Shown here: in pieces, positions 51,831-60,525 of the stretch
Layout: each line of letters opens with the position of its first letter
Position numbering within the stretch: position 1 is the stretch's first letter
Source: Candidatus Woesearchaeota archaeon
GTDB taxonomy: Archaea > Nanobdellota > Nanobdellia > Woesearchaeales > JABGUJ01
DNA: 64,000 nt
NCBI GenBank assembly: GCA_018646625.1
Contig: JABGUJ010000002.1
Coordinates: 288,843 to 352,842, forward strand
Reading direction: 5' to 3'
Position numbers and translations under genes: made by a program
The notes under the pieces: model-generated
Databases searched by the model: none
Told to the model about the DNA's origin: nothing
The model's input: only the letters and a program-made list of their open reading frames with translations

Positions 51831-52949
51831 ATGGCAGATTTGAAGAAAGTTGCGCAAGATATCCTGGATTTAGCAGATGTTAAGATCGGCGGCAGGAGAG
51901 AGTGGGATATTCAAGTTAAAGATGATAGATTTTATTCTAGGGTGTTGTCTCAAGGGTCATTAGGTCTAGGAGAATCCTACATGGAAGGCTGGTGGGAGTG
52001 CAAAAGACTGGATAAGCTAATGGATAAGGTTCTGAGAGCTCAATTAGATAGTAAGGTCGTTAACAAATTACAACTAGTTTCTGGTGTGGTTAAAGCCAAG
52101 GTTATGAATCTTCAAAAGAAGTCAAGGGCTTTCAAAATCGGCGAACATCATTATGATATTGGAAATGATCTATACACCTTAATGTTGGATAAGAGGATGG
52201 CCTATACTTGCGGATACTGGAAAAAAGCGAAAAATCTTAATCAAGCTCAAGACGCAAAATTAAAACTAGTTTGCGATAAAATTGGATTAAAGAAAGGTAT
52301 GAAGGTGTTGGATATCGGTTGTGGCTGGGGAAGTTTTGCTAAGTTTGCTGCAGAAAAATATAAAGTTAAAGTTGTAGGTATAACAGTTTCTAAAGAACAA
52401 GCTTTGTTGGCGAGAGAGAAATGTAAAGGTTTACCTGTTGAGATAAGATTACAAGATTATCGAGATGTGGATGAGAAATTCGATAGGATTGTTTCACTAG
52501 GCATGATTGAGCATGTCGGTCACAAAAATTATAAAACTTATATGAAAGTTGCAGAGAAATGTTTGAGGCCTGAAGGACTGTTTTTGCTACATACCATTGG
52601 AGGATTAAAGTCAGTTAAATCATGTGATCCTTGGATCACAAAATATATTTTTCCTAACTCTATGCTGCCTTCTGTAAAACAAATTGCAGATGCTGCAGAA
52701 GGATTGTTTATAGTTGAAGACCTCCATAACTTCGGACCAGACTATGACAAAACTCTGATGGCTTGGTTCAAAAATTTTGATAAGGGATGGAATAAGATTA
52801 AGAACAATTATACTGAACAATTTTATAGAATGTGGAAATATTATCTTCTTGTTTGCGCTGGTTCTTTTAGGGCGCGTAAGAATCAACTTTGGCAGATTGT
52901 TTTAGCTAAAGAGGATGTTAAAGAAGGATATAAGCACAGAACTCATTGA
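51831..52949 (+). CDS. cfa: Cyclopropane-fatty-acyl-phospholipid synthase-type methyltransferase
   Basis: 372 residues. SAM-dependent enzyme of the CFA/mycolic-acid cyclopropane class: VLDIGCGWGSFAKFAA (SAM site), SKEQALLAREKC, GMIEHVGHKNYKTYMK and HTIGGL. The N-terminal ~90 residues (GESYMEGWWECKRLDKLM) are the family's lipid-facing part. TATATAAATAG (51797-51807) lies about 27 nt before the ATG, leaderless. Bacterial in origin by family; archaeal lipids lack acyl cis double bonds, so its substrate here may be unsaturated isoprenoid chains or host/bacterial lipids. Confidence 0.85.
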   Translation: MADLKKVAQDILDLADVKIGGRREWDIQVKDDRFYSRVLSQGSLGLGESYMEGWWECKRLDKLMDKVLRAQLDSKVVNKLQLVSGVVKAKVMNLQKKSRAFKIGEHHYDIGNDLYTLMLDKRMAYTCGYWKKAKNLNQAQDAKLKLVCDKIGLKKGMKVLDIGCGWGSFAKFAAEKYKVKVVGITVSKEQALLAREKCKGLPVEIRLQDYRDVDEKFDRIVSLGMIEHVGHKNYKTYMKVAEKCLRPEGLFLLHTIGGLKSVKSCDPWITKYIFPNSMLPSVKQIADAAEGLFIVEDLHNFGPDYDKTLMAWFKNFDKGWNKIKNNYTEQFYRMWKYYLLVCAGSFRARKNQLWQIVLAKEDVKEGYKHRTH

Positions 52950-53011
52950 GTACTATTTCTCAGTAGTTAATGCAAGATAGCTTTATATATTGGTTGTAGA
53001 ACCGGCGTTAC

Positions 53012-53722
53012 ATGGATTTAGGAAGTATATTGGACGCGTATGTGGCTTTTCAAGCAGCACACCCTGTGATAGGTTCTATGGCTACAGCGGAAGTTGTGTA
53101 TACAGCATCAGATGCGATTTCTCAATTAGTAACAGATAGAAAAATCAATCCAGCCAAGTTAGGACACACAGCATTATCCGCACCAGTCTATGGCATAGGT
53201 TTAGAAGCATTGATGCAAACAGGTAATGCAGTTGGTGCAACCATATCAGATAATCCAATTGCAATGGCAGCACTTGGTCCAAACTTATGGGGTAATTTGT
53301 TTAACACAGTTTTTTTTACTAATTGCACAATTGCAGAAAGAGTTGGATATAATATTAAAGAAGCGTTCAGATCAAGTGTGTCAGATGACGCAGTAGAATT
53401 AATGAATTATGAACGATCTGAAAGAAATGGTTTTTTAGGATTCTATGATAATGTTAAAAGTTTTTGTGGCAACGTAAGAGATAAATATTTTTCAAATGTT
53501 CCTGGAAGAGAATACATGTATGCTACTGTTGCAACGTTTACGCTGTGGAATGGTTTTCAAGCAGCAAACTATGCATACATACCAGATGAAATGAGAACTC
53601 CAGTAACTTTAGGAGCTGCATTTGTATGGACAATCGTGATGTCATTATGGTCTCTTAAAGGCGGAAGAAAAGTTGTGAGTGAAGAGCTTCAAGAGATTCC
53701 TGAATTAGGGAAGGAAAGTTAA
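53012..53722 (+). CDS. Membrane protein resembling Mpv17/PMP22 family
   Basis: 236 residues with about four membrane segments. Pattern HPVIGSMATAEVVYTASDAISQLV, GHTALSAPVYGIGLEALM, NLWGNLFNTVFFTNCTIAER and a late WNGFQAANYAYIPDEMRTPVTLGAAFVWTIVMSLW recalls Mpv17, where a Gly-Asp/Gln, a Pro-rich turn, and a WP..Q..NF..VP..R......W...LS motif occur. The resemblance is by motif, not certain. Start ATG 53012 follows a TATATATTGG element at ~52986. Its tail overlaps the Lrp gene by 18 nt. Confidence 0.45.
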   Translation: MDLGSILDAYVAFQAAHPVIGSMATAEVVYTASDAISQLVTDRKINPAKLGHTALSAPVYGIGLEALMQTGNAVGATISDNPIAMAALGPNLWGNLFNTVFFTNCTIAERVGYNIKEAFRSSVSDDAVELMNYERSERNGFLGFYDNVKSFCGNVRDKYFSNVPGREYMYATVATFTLWNGFQAANYAYIPDEMRTPVTLGAAFVWTIVMSLWSLKGGRKVVSEELQEIPELGKES

Positions 53723-54643
53723 TTTTTTATATTCTTGTGACCAGAAAACAATCTTACGTATGTTCTTGAAACGTGTTCTGAGTTTATCTAACAGATTTTC
53801 TAGTTCAATTCTATCCTTTACTTCGACCTCAACCTCTATGTCACAGGTGCCAATTATTCGTTGCAGCCAGACGACATTCTTATTTGTATTTGCCCACCCT
53901 TCAATCTCAGATAAATTATGATTATCATCAAGATAGATCTCTAAGAAGTAATTCATGTAACCCAGCTTTAGATAATCTATTTCTGCCCTGTAACCAATAA
54001 TTATGCCTTTCTTTTCCATGTTTTTTATCTTTGCAGATACAGTTGTTTGCGGAATAGTTAATTCTTTAGCAATCTGAGTTGTAGATAGCCTTGCATTTTC
54101 TGATAGTTGTTTTAGAATTAAAAAGTCACTCACATCATGATTAATTTCATCGTCAGGTTTTTGATCAAAACTGTTGGTGTGGTAATCTTTGCCAAAAAGA
54201 TAATCTTTGGGATAAACACTAAATTTACAAAATACAGTGTGATGATATTTCACCAAGTTCCTACCAAGTTTTTGTTTTATCTTAATGAGTGCAGATTCAA
54301 CATCATAGATTGATTTCACCCAAAGCAGTATTCCGTATCTGTAGGGATAATCCATCCTAAAGATTAATCCCGCACCAATCTCTTTGTCAAGAAAAGTTAC
54401 AAGATCTTGTTCCTCTTTAGAATTCATTTCTTCAATGTCAAGGTAAAGTCTGGTAGTATGATATCCAAGTTTGTGCATGTTGAGAACGGGAAAATATCTT
54501 TTGACTATTCCTTGTTCTTCTAATCGTTTTATTCTGTATGCAACAACATCTTTGTTGGACTTTACTTTTTTAGCGATCTGAGTTATTGGCTCTCTACCGC
54601 TCCAATCAAGTATTTGAAGTATTTTCCAATCTAATCTATCCAT
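53705..54643 (-). CDS. Two-domain Lrp/AsnC-family regulator
   Basis: 312 residues built from two Lrp-like units: helix-turn-helix WKILQILDWSGREPITQIAKKV with RAM-like strand domain up to ~150, then a second HTH (DFLILKQLSENARLSTTQIAKEL... TTVSAKIKNMEKKGIIIGYRAEID) and second RAM domain. Such fused Lrp proteins are known in archaea. TATA-like element TTTTTTATAAAAG (about 54663-54675) lies 27 nt before ATG 54643. Convergent with the Mpv17-like gene. Confidence 0.8.
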   Translation of the reverse strand: MDRLDWKILQILDWSGREPITQIAKKVKSNKDVVAYRIKRLEEQGIVKRYFPVLNMHKLGYHTTRLYLDIEEMNSKEEQDLVTFLDKEIGAGLIFRMDYPYRYGILLWVKSIYDVESALIKIKQKLGRNLVKYHHTVFCKFSVYPKDYLFGKDYHTNSFDQKPDDEINHDVSDFLILKQLSENARLSTTQIAKELTIPQTTVSAKIKNMEKKGIIIGYRAEIDYLKLGYMNYFLEIYLDDNHNLSEIEGWANTNKNVVWLQRIIGTCDIEVEVEVKDRIELENLLDKLRTRFKNIRKIVFWSQEYKKLTFLP

Positions 54644-54763
54644 TAGTTAAGATATTTAACTGTTTTTTATAAAAGTATCGCTAATTATCGGAAATTAAGC
54701 ACACAACTTTTATTTATCAGCAACAGTTGTTCTTTACTTACTAGTAACTAATGAGGCAATTGT

Positions 54764-55135
54764 ATGACGATCGAAGAAAAACTTGAATGGAAGAATCTAG
54801 CTCCAAATTTAATCAGACAAAGATTGATAATAGAAGGTACGACTGAACTTTTAGTTGAGCCAGATCAAATAGCAGATTACTTGTTAAAATTAGCAGATGT
54901 AACTCAGATGGAAGTGATGGCAGGACCATATACTTCAAGTGCACACGAATTGGGTTTTAGTGGATGGATTCATTGGAGAACATCAGGATGTCATTTTTAC
55001 AGTTACCCAACCAATCCCCCATTGTTTACGGTTGATACCTATACATGCAAACCATTCTCAGTCGAAGAAGCAGCTCAATTTACAAAAGAATACTTTTCTA
55101 CAAAAGAAATTGTGTGGAAAGAAATTAAAGTTTAA
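54764..55135 (+). CDS. SpeH-like (AdoMet decarboxylase family) protein lacking the ESH site
   Basis: 123 residues. SpeH-type fold signs: AELGF-like HELGFSGWIHWRTSGCHFYSYPT, VDTYTCKPFSVEEAAQFTKEYF near the end (the DVFTCG...A..yL region). The autocatalytic pro-enzyme site (ESHxxIH in SpeH) is not there; Gly-Phe-Ser-Gly-Trp stands in its place, so it probably does not form the pyruvoyl cofactor. Start ATG 54764 follows GAGG. Probably a catalytically different or inactive relative. Confidence 0.55.
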   Translation: MTIEEKLEWKNLAPNLIRQRLIIEGTTELLVEPDQIADYLLKLADVTQMEVMAGPYTSSAHELGFSGWIHWRTSGCHFYSYPTNPPLFTVDTYTCKPFSVEEAAQFTKEYFSTKEIVWKEIKV

Positions 55136-55929
55136 TATCCAAGGTTAAATCCTTGTCTCCAACCAAAGAATCTGTTGATTGTAATGTTTTGCACATGACG
55201 TTTTTCAGTTGTAATATTTTCTAGTGCAGTGAATGTTTTTGTTGTTTTTATTGTCCGAATAACTGTTCGGTTTCTGAACTTAACAACAGGTTTAGATTTC
55301 CTAACATCTTCATAGAATGAATATTCGCAGATCTCTTTTGCAGGAGCGTCTTCAATCATATGAATACAAGTTTTTGGTTTAAATACCCCTTCTTCAAGAT
55401 AGAATATGAAATCTTTCTCGTTGCCAGGCATGATATCAAGTGTTAAAGCTTCACTTTCAGGTCCCAAACCAGTACTTTCGCCAGTAAATTTAGCTCTAAT
55501 GGTCCAGTTGTGGTGTTTATCACCATTATTAGTGATTCTAACTTGGCATTTATAACGCGTAACATCATCTTTGGATTCGTAATATCCTTGGACATCTACG
55601 TCATAATCATACTTTTCACGCCTACACGTCTCTTTCCCAACACCTTCTTTTTCATAATAGAATTCTGTAGCATTATACGGTACACGCTCAACAAATGTTT
55701 TGTTTGTGAACTCAATTTCGTCATAAACATTAGGTACAGTTTCTATAACTCGTATTGTCTTTACAGTTGTGACGGTTTTTGCACTTGTAAATACGTAAAA
55801 AAGAACTGCGAGCACCACGAGAGCGATGATAAACTTGTTACGATAGCTCTTATACCTGGATTTCATTTGAACGTCATGCTCTTCATGATCGTTCACTCCT
55901 GCTATTCTTGCCCTAAATTTCTCTGCCAT
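55132..55929 (-). CDS. Single-pass membrane protein with extracellular domain
   Basis: 265 residues. Cytosolic N-terminus, one membrane helix at about 34-51 (FIIALVVLAVLFYVFT), then an outside part of ~210 residues with four Cys (KETCRREKYDYDVDV, RYKCQVRI, KPKTCIHMI, KEICEYSF) and beta-sheet character. Positions near 100-200 resemble FxLD/immunoglobulin-like secreted domains (RITNNGDKHHNWTIRAKFTGES). Function unknown. Starts 70 nt before the rpl11 stop. Confidence 0.6.
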   Translation of the reverse strand: MAEKFRARIAGVNDHEEHDVQMKSRYKSYRNKFIIALVVLAVLFYVFTSAKTVTTVKTIRVIETVPNVYDEIEFTNKTFVERVPYNATEFYYEKEGVGKETCRREKYDYDVDVQGYYESKDDVTRYKCQVRITNNGDKHHNWTIRAKFTGESTGLGPESEALTLDIMPGNEKDFIFYLEEGVFKPKTCIHMIEDAPAKEICEYSFYEDVRKSKPVVKFRNRTVIRTIKTTKTFTALENITTEKRHVQNITINRFFGWRQGFNLGY

Positions 55930-55999
55930 CGTGGTTCTACTCTAAAGGAAAAACAAACACAAATAAATAATTTTGTATTTTGAAGCCAATTCTCAGCAA

Positions 56000-56710
56000 T
56001 TACTTCTTACCAGCATCATCTGCTGGACAGATTTCATTTATAATTACTTCAGGAATCTTATCTTCAACCATCTTCTTTCTGATTATGGAAGTGGCTTTAT
56101 TAGCCATCTGTGCCATAATATCTTTAGCTTTCGCCTCAAACTTCTTTCTCTTGGAAGCTAATTCTTCTTCCATTTTCTTCTTTTCTTCTTCAAGAGCCTT
56201 CAGTTCTTCATCAGAAAGTTCAGTCTTGCCTGATTCGATCTTTGCTTTGTGAGCACCTTCATTGATGTCTTTGATGGTTTCATCAGCAATTTTACCTTCA
56301 ACCATTATACCCATCGCTCTACAAGTACCGCAAATCTCTTTAACTCTGGAAAAATTATCTTTTCCCAATAATGAGTCGGCTTTCATGTTTGCAACTTTGA
56401 TTATTTGTTCAATTTTAAGATCTGCTACAAAATCAACAGTAGGTCTACCTGATGCTTTCGCAATTCCAGCTTCTTTTTTAATCAAAGCGCTAGCAGGTGG
56501 TGTACCTATCTTAATCTCAAAATCTTTTGTTTCAGTATCAACAGTAACTTTTACAGGAACTTTCATTCCTTTGAAATCACCTGTTTTTTTGTTAATTTCA
56601 GTAACAACTTGACCAATATTCACTCCAAGAGGTCCTAGAGCGGGTCCTAATGGTGGAGCAGCACTTGCTTTTCCTCCTTCTATTAGCGTTTCAACAGTTT
56701 CTTTAGCCAT
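56000..56710 (-). CDS. rpl11: Large ribosomal subunit protein L11 (uL11) with a C-terminal extension
   Basis: 236 residues. Binds the GTPase centre of 23S rRNA. PPLGPALGPLGVNIGQVVTEIN near the N-terminus, TPPASALIKKEAGIA, and VKEICGTCRAMGIMVEGK are canonical. Normal archaeal L11 is about 160 residues; here ~75 more follow, Glu/Lys-rich and helical (EELKALEEEKKKMEEEL). Directly after spt5 (2 nt). Part of the ftsZ-secE-spt5-rpl11 run. Confidence 0.95.
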   Translation of the reverse strand: MAKETVETLIEGGKASAAPPLGPALGPLGVNIGQVVTEINKKTGDFKGMKVPVKVTVDTETKDFEIKIGTPPASALIKKEAGIAKASGRPTVDFVADLKIEQIIKVANMKADSLLGKDNFSRVKEICGTCRAMGIMVEGKIADETIKDINEGAHKAKIESGKTELSDEELKALEEEKKKMEEELASKRKKFEAKAKDIMAQMANKATSIIRKKMVEDKIPEVIINEICPADDAGKK

Positions 56711-56712
56711 TT

Positions 56713-57300
56713 CTATTCACCTTCCTCTTCATCTCCCTCTCTTCGAATGACCTTTACAGAGTCTAGTTTAAGAGTTATTGGAATCGGGACTGCCGCCTCA
56801 AGAAGTTCAACAACGACTTCTTCTTTGCCTTTGTCGATTCTTGTAATCTTGGCTTTCTCCCTTTTGAAAGGTCCAGAGATAATTTCAACAATATCGTTCT
56901 TCATAATGTTAACTTCTTTCTTGACCTGTTCGAGCATGTGTTCAATTTCTTTGTAATCAACAGGTGCAGGCAATATACCTCTAGCGTACGGAACGCCATA
57001 AGATGCTTCTTCTGCTTGTTGTTTAGTATCTGCTTCTAAGAATATGTAACCACGCATACCGTGAGGTCTAATCACAGAAAATACGTTAAATCCTTTTCTT
57101 TCAATGTGACCAATAAGAAAATCCATTACTTGATCTTCTCGATTTGCAGTAGTTCTAAGTGCGAAGATTAAATTTTTGTGAACTATTTCTACAGGAACTT
57201 CTTTTTCTGTAGTCTCTTTAGTTTCTTCAACTTCTTCGTGTTCTTCAGGTACGTTTTCCTGAGCATCTACTGGCCGTTTCGGTTGTTTTATTTCGTCCAT
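56713..57300 (-). CDS. spt5: Transcription elongation factor Spt5/NusG
   Basis: 195 residues. NGN domain (LIFALRTTANREDQVMDFLI, VIRPHGMRGYIFLEA, GVPYARGILP) binds RNA polymerase; the KOW domain (DIVEIISGPFKREKAKI) follows at about 130-160. A disordered acidic N-terminus of ~35 residues precedes. Start ATG 57300. Starts 1 nt after secE ends and is followed by rpl11, the standard archaeal arrangement. Confidence 0.95.
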   Translation of the reverse strand: MDEIKQPKRPVDAQENVPEEHEEVEETKETTEKEVPVEIVHKNLIFALRTTANREDQVMDFLIGHIERKGFNVFSVIRPHGMRGYIFLEADTKQQAEEASYGVPYARGILPAPVDYKEIEHMLEQVKKEVNIMKNDIVEIISGPFKREKAKITRIDKGKEEVVVELLEAAVPIPITLKLDSVKVIRREGDEEEGE

Positions 57301-57301
57301 T

Positions 57302-57493
57302 TTACAAAAGTAACTCCTTCCCCATTGCGAATAAGAATCCTAAAAATCCAATGATGAGTAAACCGAGACCTGAAACCTTAACTATAGTCTTAAACTCGAA
57401 GTTGGTAGGTTTTTTTGTAACTTTAACTACCCTAATGCACTCCTTACAAAATCTCGCGATCTTTTGTTTTTTGCCAGGTTCTTCGTTTTCCAT
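57302..57493 (-). CDS. secE: Preprotein translocase subunit SecE
   Basis: 63 residues, the usual size for archaeal SecE. Amphipathic helix RFCKECIRVVKVTKKPTNFEFKTIVKV and one C-terminal membrane helix GLGLLIIGFLGFLFAMG. ATG 57493 is used; an in-frame TTG at 57532 would overlap ftsZ and is not supported. Between ftsZ and spt5 in the same operon. Confidence 0.92.
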   Translation of the reverse strand: MENEEPGKKQKIARFCKECIRVVKVTKKPTNFEFKTIVKVSGLGLLIIGFLGFLFAMGKELLL

Positions 57494-57515
57494 CTTGAAA
57501 TTCTTACCCTCTTTT

Positions 57516-58691
57516 TTAGTTAACAAATTCAATTCCTAGAGCACTTTCAATGTCCTTTTTCTTTCCGTCCATAGTTGTCCTTGCGGGACCAAATATCTGT
57601 GAGGACTTTACTCCAGTAATGATCAGCATAGTTCTGATTGAGTTTTGAAGGTCTTCGCTTATTTGCGCACCCCAAATAACTCTTGCGTCTTCGTCAAGTT
57701 GTTCTGATACTGCTTCAACAACTTGTCTTGCTTCATCAAGTGTCATGTCACTCCCACCAGCAACGTTGATTAGTGCGCCAGTTGCGCCAGCAATATCAAC
57801 ACTCAATAAAGGATTGTTGACAGCTTTCTCAACAGCTTCTAATGCTCGTTGTCCAGAGTCGGATTCACCAACACCAATTAAAGCAACACCACCATTACCC
57901 ATGATGGCTCTGATGTCTGCAAAGTCTAAGTTTACCAGGCCAGCTTTAGTTACTAGCTCAGCAATTCCTTTGACCGCGTTTGTTAATATCTCATCAGCAA
58001 CCTTAAATGCAGTGTGTAACGGCAAGTTAGGTGCCAATTCGAGTAATTTATCGTTAGGTATTACAATCAATGTGTCAACGATACTTTCCATTTTCTCTAA
58101 ACCAACGACTGCGTTTTCATACCGTCTTTGACCTTCCATAGAGAACGGAAGAGTTACAATGCCAACAGTTAGTGCACCAAGTTTTTTTGCAATATCTGCA
58201 ACAACAGGTGCGGAGCCTGTACCAGTTCCACCACCCAAACCACAGGTGATAAAAACCATGTCGGCGCCTTGTATTGATTGTTTTAATTCTGATTCTTGTT
58301 CGCGAGCTGCTTCTTCACCAATCTTAGGTACGGAACCTGCACCCAAACCTTGAGTTGATTCTTTTCCAATTAAGATTTTTTTTGAAGCAGTTGTATAAAG
58401 TAAATCTTGAGCGTCTGTGTTCAAAGCGATTGTTTCTGTTCCTTCAATTCCAACTTCGCTTATTCTGTTAATAGTATTATTACCGCCACCACCGCAGCCT
58501 ATAACTTTAATCAGTGCTTTTTTCTTTGAAAGCATTGCCTCAAGTTCATCATCCATCTCGTTTTTTATGGATGCGCTTCTTTTTGGTGCTTCTGATTCTT
58601 CGGTTCTGTTTTCAGTTCGAAGCTCAAAGTCCTTTCTTTGTTCATCGATTTCTTGCGCTCTTTCCGTAGCGGCTTGTATGAATGTATCCAT
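57516..58691 (-). CDS. ftsZ: Cell division protein FtsZ
   Basis: 391 residues. Tubulin-like GTPase that forms the division ring. Tubulin signature GGGTGTG (153-159), [16 protein letters not shown] near residue 62, [21 protein letters not shown] and NFADIRAIM-like [17 protein letters not shown] 58691 with GAGGTGGG before it. The N-terminal ~55 residues are a charged tail. First gene of ftsZ-secE-spt5-rpl11. Confidence 0.97.
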   Translation of the reverse strand: MDTFIQAATERAQEIDEQRKDFELRTENRTEESEAPKRSASIKNEMDDELEAMLSKKKALIKVIGCGGGGNNTINRISEVGIEGTETIALNTDAQDLLYTTASKKILIGKESTQGLGAGSVPKIGEEAAREQESELKQSIQGADMVFITCGLGGGTGTGSAPVVADIAKKLGALTVGIVTLPFSMEGQRRYENAVVGLEKMESIVDTLIVIPNDKLLELAPNLPLHTAFKVADEILTNAVKGIAELVTKAGLVNLDFADIRAIMGNGGVALIGVGESDSGQRALEAVEKAVNNPLLSVDIAGATGALINVAGGSDMTLDEARQVVEAVSEQLDEDARVIWGAQISEDLQNSIRTMLIITGVKSSQIFGPARTTMDGKKKDIESALGIEFVN

Positions 58692-58754
58692 TATTTCCCA
58701 CCTCAACCCAGTTTGACAGTTGTCAATTTAATTGGCCTATACTTCTATATAAAC

Positions 58755-59432
58755 TTATTTATTCTGGGCTGTAACCTCTAAATTCTTAACTTTCACGACT
58801 TCCTTGATTTTTTCAGAAAGTTGGTCGAAGACCTCTTTTGGTACTTCAGCATCAGTTTTCATAATAACTTTTGCTTCATCTTTCTCTTTGTCGTAAGTTG
58901 TGGTTAAAAGTTCTGCTTTAATGTTAAGAGATATAGAGATAAATGCGTTAATTTGCTCGACTTTGTCTTCTACTTTTCTTATTACTTTGATTTTGTAATA
59001 AAGATCTTGACCAGCCAAGGGGTGATTAAAGTCAACAAGAGTTCTACCACCAGATACATTTTTGATAGTAGCGATTGTACCATCAATGTTAACTTGAAGT
59101 CCTGGAGCAGGCCTAATGCCTTCTTTAGTAAATTTGTTAGTAGGAATTAATTGAATTAATTTGGATTCTTTCTTTCCGAATCCGCCTTCTGGAGCTATCT
59201 TAATAGGAAACTCGACATCAGATCCCTTACCTTCTAATTGCGCATCCATACCTGCAAGAACTTGTTTTTCGCCTACGCAAACTATGACTGGCCCGTAGAT
59301 TGTTTTAGGGTCAAATATGTTGTTTTTCTTAGCGACAGACTCGCTAGTAGTGTCGAATACCAATTCAGGATCTTTAATCGCTCCTGTGTACTCTAGCTCT
59401 ACGAAATCTCCTTTTTTAATAGTATTTGTCAT
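58755..59432 (-). CDS. FKBP-type peptidyl-prolyl isomerase, long archaeal type
   Basis: 225 residues. SlyD-like FKBP: GDFVELEYTGAIKDPELVFDTT at the N-terminus, an inserted-flap chaperone domain in the middle (PAPGLQVNIDGTIATIKNVSGGRTLVDFNHPLAG), and a C-terminal ~70-residue helical extension as in archaeal 26-29 kDa FKBPs. Cytosolic folding helper. Separate promoter; precedes ftsZ. Confidence 0.92.
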   Translation of the reverse strand: MTNTIKKGDFVELEYTGAIKDPELVFDTTSESVAKKNNIFDPKTIYGPVIVCVGEKQVLAGMDAQLEGKGSDVEFPIKIAPEGGFGKKESKLIQLIPTNKFTKEGIRPAPGLQVNIDGTIATIKNVSGGRTLVDFNHPLAGQDLYYKIKVIRKVEDKVEQINAFISISLNIKAELLTTTYDKEKDEAKVIMKTDAEVPKEVFDQLSEKIKEVVKVKNLEVTAQNK

Positions 59433-59556
59433 TTTAGGTCCCTCTATCTCGAATTGAAAACACGAGAAGAATAGTGCAAGGTTGATAGTTTTAGTATATA
59501 AAAGTTTGGGTTTTGAGAATTAGCAGTAGATGGCCCGTATTCATTAAAAATCAACA

Positions 59557-59925
59557 TTACTCAAAATAGTTACAGCCTTCAGAGGTTTCGTTTTCCGTTA
59601 TTAGTTTTTGATAATCAGGCGAATAAATTTTTATTATTTTAAATTTTCCAGATGTTGTTTTCGATTCAGAATGAATTGTTTGTTCAAGCATTAAACAATG
59701 TCCCCAATAAAGCCACTTACCATCAATATTGTGAACAAGAAAAACTCTGCAAGGTGCAGAATGATAAATACGTAGATTCTTTTTGTTTTTGAATTCAAAA
59801 ATCCTTCCTTTAAATTCTTCAGCAGTGATTGGATTTTCTTTGTGCTTCTCTAAATCTAATTCTGCAGGAAAACCTTGTTCAGTAGTTATTTGTAAAGTAT
59901 CGTTTAACTCTATGTAGCTACCCAT
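59557..59925 (-). CDS. Conserved-looking hypothetical protein, 122 aa
   Basis: 122 residues from ATG 59925, starting MGSYIELNDTLQIT. Beta-rich small domain ending in a Glu-rich tail; segments AEEFKGRIFEFKNKKNLRIYHSAPCRVFLVHNIDGKWLYWG. No function recognised. A TTG start at 59964 is possible but lies on the cmk stop and has no ribosome site, while ATG 59925 has TTTATTAA (59946-59953) about 25 nt upstream. Follows cmk. Confidence 0.6.
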   Translation of the reverse strand: MGSYIELNDTLQITTEQGFPAELDLEKHKENPITAEEFKGRIFEFKNKKNLRIYHSAPCRVFLVHNIDGKWLYWGHCLMLEQTIHSESKTTSGKFKIIKIYSPDYQKLITENETSEGCNYFE

Positions 59926-59964
59926 ATGAAGAGTAGAATAATAGAAGTTAATAAAGTTATCCAA

Positions 59965-60525
59965 CTATTGTTTCCATTTGTTGAATGCTTCAAGAATTGC
60001 GTCCACTACTTGAGGAACTGCGTGATCAGAAGTGTCAATTATGAAATCGTAATGTTCGAGATCATAACAATCAAAATTATAATATTTAGTGTATCTCTTT
60101 TTGTCAGATTCAACACGTTTTTTAAGATCGTCCATTGTTTCTTCAACAGTTTCAAAAATCTTCTCATTTCTATGCGCACCAGACTCTTTACGTTTATCTT
60201 TGAAAACTCTTTCCGCGCCAGTTTTAGGATCTACATCAATAAAAACTTTGAATGATTGTGGTATAAAATAAAAAGAAGTTCTGCCTTCAATAACAAAATC
60301 ATCTTCAGTCTTACCAAGTTTCGCTTGATAGTCGTCAACAACCTTATCAGTTGAAATGTCGCCTTCGCCAAATTCATTAAACTCTTCTAAGTTCATTCCT
60401 TTTTCTTTTGCAACTTGACGTCTTATGCCGCCCATGTAGTAATGTTTGTAACTTAATTTTTGAGCAAGAATTCGTGCAACAGTAGATTTGCCTGAACCGG
60501 CTGTGCCACAAATAGATATTATCAT
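59965..60525 (-). CDS. cmk: Cytidylate kinase, archaeal type
   Basis: 186 residues. Phosphorylates CMP/dCMP with ATP. P-loop GTAGSGKST (7-15), YYMGGIRRQVAKEKGM, DFVIEGRTSFYFIPQSF and the lid-type IDVDPKTGAERVFKDKRKE are typical of archaeal CMK. Overlaps aIF2 gamma by 4 nt (ATGA), common in archaea. Confidence 0.95.
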   Translation of the reverse strand: MIISICGTAGSGKSTVARILAQKLSYKHYYMGGIRRQVAKEKGMNLEEFNEFGEGDISTDKVVDDYQAKLGKTEDDFVIEGRTSFYFIPQSFKVFIDVDPKTGAERVFKDKRKESGAHRNEKIFETVEETMDDLKKRVESDKKRYTKYYNFDCYDLEHYDFIIDTSDHAVPQVVDAILEAFNKWKQ

